Part shown: piece by piece, positions 50,172 to 64,000 of the stretch | How positions within the stretch are numbered: the stretch's first letter is position 1 | Layout: each line of letters begins with the position of its first letter | Assembly: GCF_018863415.1 (NCBI RefSeq) | Contig: NZ_JAHKSN010000002.1 | Location: 62,001 to 126,000, forward strand | Source of the DNA: Deinococcus aestuarii | Lineage (GTDB): Bacteria > Deinococcota > Deinococci > Deinococcales > Deinococcaceae | Reading direction: 5' to 3' | Length of the DNA: 64,000 bases | Notes under the pieces: model-generated | What the model saw: the letters and a program-made list of their open reading frames with translations, nothing else | The model's database searches: none | What the model was told of the DNA's origin: nothing | Translations under genes and position numbers: made by a program

Positions 50172-51317
50172 TCACAGCTTCCAGATCAGCCCCCGCCGCG
50201 CCATCCACGCCAGGGCCAGCCACACGGCGAGCACGTACCCGAGGGTGTAGGTCCAGCCCCCCGCCAGCGCCCCGAGGTGGGTGCGCGCGAGGCCGAGGAG
50301 GGCGGCGCCCATCGGCTGCGGCGTGCCCGCCCAGGTCACCGTGAGGCCCTGCAAGATCCACACCTTGAACAGGATGGGGAAGACGTACCCGGCGAGGGCG
50401 TTGCGGCCCGGGATGGTCAGCGGCGCGAGCAGGCGGGGGCCCTGGGGGACTCTCCCCGCGTCGGCGAGGAGGTAGAAGGCCAGGACGCCGAGGGTGGCGA
50501 GCCCCGCGCTGTAGAGGATGTAGGGCGGCGTCCAGATCGCCTTGGCGAAGGGCAGGTGCCCGCTGAAGGCCCAGCCGTATCCCAGGACGGCCAGCACGGC
50601 GCCCATCGTCAGCAGCCGCAGCGGCGCCTTCGGGTCACGGGCTTGCAGGGGCCGGGCGGCGAGGCTCCCCAGCAGCACGAGCGCGGTCGTGGGAATGACG
50701 GACACCAGCCCGCGCAGCCCGAAGGGCGTGAGCAGCGTGTCGTTCACGGCCTGCACCGGGTTGGCCGTCTCCGAGACCACGCCGGTCCCCCCCGCGTGCG
50801 GCGTGTAGGCCAGGAAGGCCCCGTACCCGACAAGCAGCCCGGCGGCGATCAGCGCCTGCCACCGTCCGCGCAGCCCACCCAGCAGCGCCCCGCCCAGGGT
50901 GGCGAGCGCGATGAGTTGCAGCACGCCCAGCCCCAGGTAAAAGGCCCCCAGCGTCACGCTGGTGACGAAGGCGCCCACGAGGTAGAGGAGCCCCGCGCGT
51001 TCGAGCAACCTCCTCACCCGCGCCCAGCCCGTCACCCCGGCCCGGGTCATCGCCGCGAGCGAGAAGGGCAGCGCCGCCCCCGCGCAGAAGAGAAACCACG
51101 GGAACACGAGGTCGGTCAGCGTCAGCCCGCCGAAAGGGGCGTGCGTGAGCTGGGCCGGGGTGCGTCCCCCCAGCGCCACGTTGTTAACGAGCAGCATGAG
51201 GAGGACGGTGAGCCCCCGCCAGGCATCGAGCGCGGTCAGCCGGGCCGTGCGCCGGGCGGCGACGGGGGCGTCCGCGACGGTGGCGGCGGGGGAGGCGGTC
51301 GCAGGAACGCCGGTCAT
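50172..51317 (-). CDS. Membrane acyltransferase of the DUF1624/DUF5009 (HGSNAT-like) type
   Basis: 381 residues and about ten hydrophobic helices. The start of the core, [25 protein letters not shown] (residues 27-51), with the DAWRG motif, is the hallmark of this family, which transfers acetyl groups across the membrane to sugars (heparan-alpha-glucosaminide acetyltransferase relatives). A later [18 protein letters not shown] segment is also typical. Reads toward the transglutaminase-like and deacetylase genes, so the three probably modify envelope polysaccharide (inference). Confidence 0.85.
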   Translation of the reverse strand: MTGVPATASPAATVADAPVAARRTARLTALDAWRGLTVLLMLLVNNVALGGRTPAQLTHAPFGGLTLTDLVFPWFLFCAGAALPFSLAAMTRAGVTGWARVRRLLERAGLLYLVGAFVTSVTLGAFYLGLGVLQLIALATLGGALLGGLRGRWQALIAAGLLVGYGAFLAYTPHAGGTGVVSETANPVQAVNDTLLTPFGLRGLVSVIPTTALVLLGSLAARPLQARDPKAPLRLLTMGAVLAVLGYGWAFSGHLPFAKAIWTPPYILYSAGLATLGVLAFYLLADAGRVPQGPRLLAPLTIPGRNALAGYVFPILFKVWILQGLTVTWAGTPQPMGAALLGLARTHLGALAGGWTYTLGYVLAVWLALAWMARRGLIWKL

Positions 51318-51549
51318 GCCCCGATGGTCCTCCCCCTCCGTGACGGGTGCGTGAGGCCGTGAAACGCTGCCCTGGCCCTGCCCTCACGGGGAACACAGGC
51401 GGGGAACAGGAGCAGCGCGGCGCTCCCAGACCCGGAGTTCAGGCCCGAAAAAGCGCGTCCCCGACGCCATCAACGGAGGGAGAAGCGGACAGCTCCCGCG
51501 CGGCGTCCTCCCTTTTACGTCCCGCTTGACTGAACGGGAGGAGAACAGG

Positions 51550-51580
51550 GAAAACCGGCCTCCCCGTGGGAAAGCCGGTC
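51550..51580 (-). terminator. Intrinsic terminator downstream of the M3 peptidase gene
   Basis: On the minus strand ACCGGC-TTTCCC pairs with GGGGAG-GCCGGT across a short loop (the inner pairs are imperfect), followed by TTTTCCC. It lies 25 bases past the peptidase stop. Confidence 0.7.
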
Positions 51581-51604
51581 ACCCCCTCTGCTTCCTTGCC
51601 CCGC

Positions 51605-53665
<2,061 letters not shown>

Positions 53666-53952
53666 AGGCGGGAGTATAGAGAGGGAGGCGAACGTGCGTG
53701 CGAACCTTCGCCCCCAGCCGGAGGGCGGATGGCGCCACGCGGGGCGGGTGTGCCGAACTTCCACATGGACGTCTCCCAGGCGGTTGCAGCGCGTCCCTTC
53801 CTCCCCCTGGCGTGACGCCGTGCCCCGCGACGCCCGGCGGTCAACCCGCGGCTGGCCTTCGTGCGGAAGGCGGCGGCGCTGACGCGTCGGGCGTGGAGCT
53901 CGTGGCGTGTGCAAAAAGAGGGCAGCCCCCTCCACAAGCCACAGGCGACAGG
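53666..53952. repeat. Gene-less region with a GTGGCTTGT-family repeat
   Basis: 287 bases. 53905-53970 (minus strand GGCCTGTAGCCTGTCGCCTG then TGGCTTGTGGA) belongs to the repeat family at 30463-30565. The remainder is GC-rich without a supported ORF. Confidence 0.6.
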
Positions 53953-55565
<1,613 letters not shown>

Positions 55566-55732
55566 GGGGAGTTCTCCTGTTGTGGGGGGCGGGAAAGGGA
55601 CGAGCTCAAAGGCGAGGTTCTGAAAGGACGGCGCGGAGCCGACCGCAGGCAGTGTAGCAGCGCCCCCCCCTCGCCTCGCCCCACTAAGCAGCCCCCCTCC
55701 CCGCCGGGGGCGGCGCGGGTAACGTGGGAGGC

Positions 55733-57025
<1,293 letters not shown>

Positions 57026-57119
57026 GCGGGGAGCGCCGCGCGCGGCTCCACTGGACGATAAGCGAAAGCCCGCCCCCGGACGCTTGATTTTCCCCCCCCG
57101 GGGCACCGACCATATTCTC

Positions 57120-57626
57120 ATGCCCACCCGTTACTCCGGCTCGGTCGAAGAGCGCGCCGCGCTGGACGCGTACATCAAGCTCTGGCGCGCGGCGCACGCC
57201 GTCGAGGTCGCCGCCAACCGCCACCTGGGCGACCACGGGCTGACGATCAGCCAGTTCGGGGTGATCGAGGCGCTCTACCATCTCGGGCCGCTGAGCCAGC
57301 GCCAGCTCGCCGACAAGATTTTGCGCTCCAGCGGCAACCTCACGATGGTGATCGACAACCTGGAGCGTGACGGCCTGGTGCGCCGGGAGCGCGACGCCCA
57401 GGACCGCCGGGTGATGAACGTCTTTCTCACCGACGCGGGCGAGGCCCTGGTCACGCGCGTGCTCCCCGCCCACGTGCGCGGCATCCGCGACGCCTTCGGC
57501 GTCCTCGACCCCGCCGAGATGGCCCAGCTCGCCGCCCTCACCCGCAAGCTCGGCCTGGGCGTCGGTGAGCGTGAGCGCGAGGAGGAGCGGGTCGCCTTCC
57601 GGGGCCGCGCCCGCGTGGGCAGCTAG
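57120..57626 (+). CDS. MarR-family transcriptional regulator
   Basis: 168 residues, winged helix: LGDHGLTISQFGVIEALYHLGPLSQRQLADKILRSSGNLTMVIDNLERDGLVRRERDAQDRRVMNVFLTDAG spans the DNA-binding core, with the wing at RERDAQDRRV. It lies 53 bases upstream of, and parallel to, the VOC-esterase fusion, matching Bacillus mhqR beside mhq genes, so it is a likely repressor sensing quinone-like electrophiles. There is no cysteine in the protein, so sensing by thiol alkylation is unlikely. Start ATG 57120. Confidence 0.92.
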   Translation: MPTRYSGSVEERAALDAYIKLWRAAHAVEVAANRHLGDHGLTISQFGVIEALYHLGPLSQRQLADKILRSSGNLTMVIDNLERDGLVRRERDAQDRRVMNVFLTDAGEALVTRVLPAHVRGIRDAFGVLDPAEMAQLAALTRKLGLGVGEREREEERVAFRGRARVGS

Positions 57627-57679
57627 CCGCCTGGGCCGGGCTCACACCAGATCGTTTAACGTTGAGATACCCTGGCGAT
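57627..57679 (+). promoter_or_regulatory. Promoter of the VOC-esterase fusion gene
   Basis: TACCCT (57668-57673) ends six bases before ATG 57680. Just upstream, AACGTT (57658-57663) is a perfect six-base palindrome flanked by ATC...GAT, a candidate half of a MarR operator placed to occlude the promoter. Weak evidence for the operator, good for the -10. Confidence 0.55.
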
Positions 57680-59332
<1,653 letters not shown>

Positions 59333-59339
59333 GGGCATG

Positions 59340-59376
59340 AAAAAGGGCGCGCCTCCTCGGACCTGGGGGCGCGCCG
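59340..59376. terminator. Bidirectional terminator with an 8-bp GGCGCGCC stem
   Basis: GGCGCGCC (59346-59353) and GGCGCGCC (59368-59375) form a perfect 8-bp stem with a 14-base loop. On the minus strand it is followed by CTTTTTC, so it terminates the SDR gene; the plus-strand side ends transcription of the fusion gene less efficiently. Confidence 0.75.
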
Positions 59377-59397
59377 GCTCCGTTCCCGCCGGGAGGC

Positions 59398-60117
<720 letters not shown>

Positions 60118-60194
60118 CCGGGAACGCTAACACGGCCCACTCCGGAAACGGGGGCAGGTGAAGGGGCCCTCAACCCCCGCGCCCGCCCCCGTCG

Positions 60195-60431
60195 TCAGGA
60201 GCCGAGGAAGGTCTGGGCCTCCGGGTCGTCCGAGTGACGACGAACCGAGTCGAGCGCCACCGCCAGAACGCAGACCCCGGTCACCAGCCCGGCCGTGACG
60301 AGGCTCAACTCCAGCCCGCCGCCGAGCAGGAAGACCACCAGCCCCAGCAGCAGGGCCAGCGGCACGATCCAGGCGAGGCGCTTGCGGACGCTGACGAAGG
60401 CGCAGTACCGAAGGTGGGCCGCTCTGTTCAT
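60195..60431 (-). CDS. Small two-helix membrane protein
   Basis: 78 residues with two hydrophobic helices (about 20-40 and 44-63). Start ATG 60431 with GGAGGG. No domain recognised. Confidence 0.75.
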   Translation of the reverse strand: MNRAAHLRYCAFVSVRKRLAWIVPLALLLGLVVFLLGGGLELSLVTAGLVTGVCVLAVALDSVRRHSDDPEAQTFLGS

Positions 60432-60526
60432 TCGTGTTCCCTCCACATCGTTTCTTAATTGTGGGGGGAATGTGTGAGAAATTCGTCATCCTCTCCGGCG
60501 GACGGGTGGGTGGGCCGGGCGGGGGC

Positions 60527-61018
60527 TCAGGGCAGGCGCTTGATGAGCTCGCCGTAGATGTAATTCGCGGCCTCCGCCTGCTGCTGCCAGAGGGTGAGCA
60601 GCCCGAAGGAGTCGTCGAGGCTGACGCGCTCACCGCCCGGCAGATCGAAGACGAGGCGGGCGCTGAGCTTGGCCCAGGGCACCAGGGCGCCCGGTGCGAC
60701 GAGCACGGGGGTGACCCGGATGGCCCCCGGCGTGCCGGGATCGGCGGCGACGGTGGCCCCCGGGTAGCGCCGCTTGATCGCGCTCGCGGCGTCGCGCCGC
60801 ATCGCGCCCAGGACCCCGGCCCGCTGCCCGGCGTCGAGGACGTTGGGGTTGCCCTCGAGGCGCGGGTCAAGAATCACGTAGGTGGCGGTGCTGAGGGTGC
60901 GCGCACTCCAGGCCGGGGCGGGCTGGGGCGGGGTGGCCCCGGCGGGGGCGGCGCCCAGCCCCGTCAGGGCGACGAGGGCGAGGGCGGTCCGGGCTCTGTG
61001 GCGGGCGGTCGAAGTCAT
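60527..61018 (-). CDS. Secreted hypothetical protein
   Basis: 163 residues with a signal peptide (ARTALALVALTGLGAAPAGA). The mature part has DAASAIKRRYPGATVAADPGTPGAIRVTPVLVAPGAL, suggesting a small alpha/beta lipoprotein-like domain, but there is no lipobox and no family I can name. ATG 61018. Confidence 0.75.
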   Translation of the reverse strand: MTSTARHRARTALALVALTGLGAAPAGATPPQPAPAWSARTLSTATYVILDPRLEGNPNVLDAGQRAGVLGAMRRDAASAIKRRYPGATVAADPGTPGAIRVTPVLVAPGALVPWAKLSARLVFDLPGGERVSLDDSFGLLTLWQQQAEAANYIYGELIKRLP

Positions 61019-61125
61019 GCCGAACAGTGCAGCACACCCTGGCTGACGCACCATGAATCCGGCGTGAGCGCACACGGCGGCGGGCCTCCGGCCCCTGCCC
61101 GGCGAGGTTCGCCCTAGCATGGGCC

Positions 61126-61775
61126 ATGCAAGAACTGCTGCTGATCCTGCGCCGACTCCGGGCTCCCGACGGTTGCCCGTGGGACCGCGAACAGACCCAC
61201 GAGTCCCTGCGCCCCTACCTGCTGGAGGAAGCCGCCGAGGCGGTGGACGCCGTGCCGGAGGGCGGCGAGGCGCTCGCCGGGGAACTCGGGGATGTGCTTC
61301 TCCAGGTGGCCTTCCACTCGGTGATCGCCGAGGAGGCGGGGAGCTTCACCCCCGCGGACGTGGAGCGCCTGATCGTGGAAAAGCTCGTGCGGCGCCACCC
61401 GCACGTCTTCGGGACGGTGGAGGTCTCCGGCGCGGACGAGGTGGTCACGAACTGGCAGGCGATCAAGGCCGCCGAGCGCGGGGGCAGGCCCCGCAGCGCC
61501 GCCGAGCGGGTGCCCGCCGCGCTGGGCGCCCTCGCCCGCGAGACCCGGGCCCAGAAGCTCGCCGGACGCGCGAAGGGGGGCCCCGGCGGGGTGCGGGAGG
61601 CCCTCGACGCGGCCCCCGACACCGCCGAGGGCGTCTCGGACGTGCTCGCGGCGGTGGTCGCCTGGGCGCGCGGGCTGGGCGTGGACGCGGAGGTCGCCCT
61701 GCGTGAGCGGACGCACGCGGCGCTCACGTCGCTGCCCGACCCGGAGACCGCCCAGCAGGCCCCGCAGGCGGGCGC

Positions 61776-61779
<4 letters not shown>
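61126..61779 (+). CDS. mazG: MazG nucleoside triphosphate pyrophosphohydrolase
   Basis: 217 residues. N-terminal MazG domain with [26 protein letters not shown] and [18 protein letters not shown] (acidic EE-E-x-D metal sites), a second degenerate MazG region after about 120. It hydrolyses non-canonical nucleoside triphosphates. TAGCAT five bases before ATG 61126. The stop overlaps the next gene as GTGA. Confidence 0.95.
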
Positions 61780-62384
<605 letters not shown>

Positions 62385-62387
62385 CGG

Positions 62388-62416
62388 CAAAAGCCCCCAC
62401 CACAGCGGGCGGGGGC
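62388..62416 (-). terminator. Intrinsic terminator of the PEGA protein gene
   Basis: On the minus strand GCCCCC pairs with GGGGGC over a 12-base loop, followed by TTTTGCC. It serves the gene ending at 62434. Confidence 0.75.
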
Positions 62417-62433
62417 GGCGGCCGAGCCGGGGC

Positions 62434-63456
<1,023 letters not shown>

Positions 63457-63771
63457 GGGTACCTCCGAGAAGAAGCCTACGGGGAGCAACTTGACGCGCC
63501 ATGAGCGGGCCCGCGCGGAACGTTAATAGGGATTCAGCCCACCGTCAGGAAGTTGATGACCGTCTGACACGACATTTTTCACATCGGCCAGGGCAGGGGG
63601 AAGCGGCCAAGATGAAGGCCGAGCTGAGCACGTCTGAGGGCACGGAGGACGTGGGAAGAGGCTCCCCGAGCGGAGGGCAGGCCTCCCCACCTCGCCCGGC
63701 GGGTCTGGCCCCCGCCCGGAGCGTTCGCCATCAGGCGGACAGCCTCCCCTCTTTTCCTTGCGTCCGTCGCG
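63457..63771 (-). other. Gene-less region upstream of the PEGA protein gene
   Basis: 315 bases. A weak promoter (TTCCTG, 17 bases, TATTAA near 63525-63550) is visible for the PEGA gene, giving it a 5' leader of 60 or more bases. The stop of the permease gene lies at 63772. No ORF or hairpin with a T-run seen. Confidence 0.45.
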
Positions 63772-64000
63772 TCAGCGGATGATCCGCGCCGGTTCCACGT
63801 TCGCCGCCCGCCGCGCCGGGATCAGGGCGGCGAGCAGGGTGGTGCCCAGGCCGACCGCGTTCACCCACAGCAGGTCGGTCAGCCGCACCTCGACGGGCAG
63901 CGCGGTGATGAAGTAGAGGTCGCCCGGAAGCTGGAAGGGCCGCACGCTGAAGTACGCGCTGATGCCGAGCCCGAGCAGGTTGCCGAGGATGAGGCCGCCC
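63772..64000 (-). CDS. FtsX-type ABC transporter permease, C-terminal part (cut by window edge)
   Basis: The last 75 codons of a LolC/E- or MacB-like permease: a final transmembrane stretch (LILGNLLGLGISAYFSV, then LPVEVRLTDLLWVNAVGLGTTLLAALIPARRAANVEPARIIR). The IPARRAANVEPARIIR ending is the family's characteristic terminus. The rest is outside the window. A LolD-type ATPase lies at 29773 but is far away, so pairing is uncertain. Confidence 0.9.
   Translation of the reverse strand, partial: GGLILGNLLGLGISAYFSVRPFQLPGDLYFITALPVEVRLTDLLWVNAVGLGTTLLAALIPARRAANVEPARIIR

Noticed and set aside
59346..59375. GGCGCGCC pair as a recombination or attachment site
   Set aside because: The two arms form a terminator stem next to a T-tract, a sufficient explanation.

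Overview
This 64 kb, very GC-rich window looks like chromosome of a Deinococcus species. The main evidence is a ddrA gene at 16820-17425 whose promoter carries a 17-base palindrome resembling the radiation/desiccation response motif. Also typical are more than twenty start codons sitting only 5-7 bases after a TANNNT -10 box (the leaderless mRNA style of this genus), coupled genes with ATGA/GTGA/TTGA overlaps, and dispersed non-coding repeats. I see no rRNA, tRNA, CRISPR array, transposase or prophage module. Species cannot be decided from the sequence.

Layout. 1-2 kb: the start of tilS, a divergent peroxiredoxin, and a two-gene pair (DUF4065/Panacea protein plus a two-helix membrane protein) that resembles a toxin-antitoxin module. 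2-6.5 kb: class III aminotransferase and lysine 2,3-aminomutase with a divergent Lrp regulator, then a HEAT-repeat protein. 6.7-10.5 kb: a trp operon trpE-(GNAT)-trpG-trpD preceded by a previously uncalled 15-residue leader peptide with four Trp codons and an attenuator hairpin. 10.5-17.5 kb: an ApbE/DUF2271/PepSY operon, glgB, hisB-hisH, and ddrA with a 30-codon membrane-protein ORF. 17.6-26 kb: aquaporin, small kinase, hrpB, HAD phosphatase, thioredoxin-reductase-like enzyme, SDR, a pyrophosphatase-like gene broken by one stop codon, an RlmI-like methyltransferase and a Crp/Fnr regulator.

26-31.7 kb: a lipoprotein subtilase with an internal octapeptide repeat, a TPR/HD-GYP protein, a LolD-type ATPase and an Old-Yellow-Enzyme. 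32-37.2 kb: the three structural subunits of a form I (AYRCSFR) aerobic carbon monoxide dehydrogenase, with an XdhC-type maturation protein fused to a YHS metal-binding domain. 37.4-41 kb: an ABC-2 exporter with a recently duplicated permease. 41-47.5 kb: a spermidine-synthase-like protein behind a 14-codon leader ORF, a split chromate transporter, a 1003-residue ATPase/TPR/BTAD regulator and a 3-hydroxybutyrate dehydrogenase.

47.8-51.3 kb: an envelope-related run (polysaccharide deacetylase, transglutaminase-like protein, membrane acyltransferase). 51.6-57 kb: M3 oligopeptidase, queA with a NYN-domain nuclease-like partner, and an aminotransferase. 57.1-59.3 kb: a MarR regulator followed by a fusion of a ring-cleaving VOC dioxygenase with a carboxylesterase, resembling the Bacillus mhq quinone-detoxification genes joined into one chain. 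59.4-64 kb: SDR, small membrane and secreted proteins, overlapping mazG-nudix house-cleaning genes, a DUF4384/PEGA protein and the end of a LolC/E-type permease.

The observations most worth a second look are the trp leader/attenuator, the form I CO dehydrogenase, the Panacea pair, the one-chain quinone-detoxification enzyme, the ddrA-linked micro-ORF, and the pervasive leaderless promoters, which also settle several start codons.
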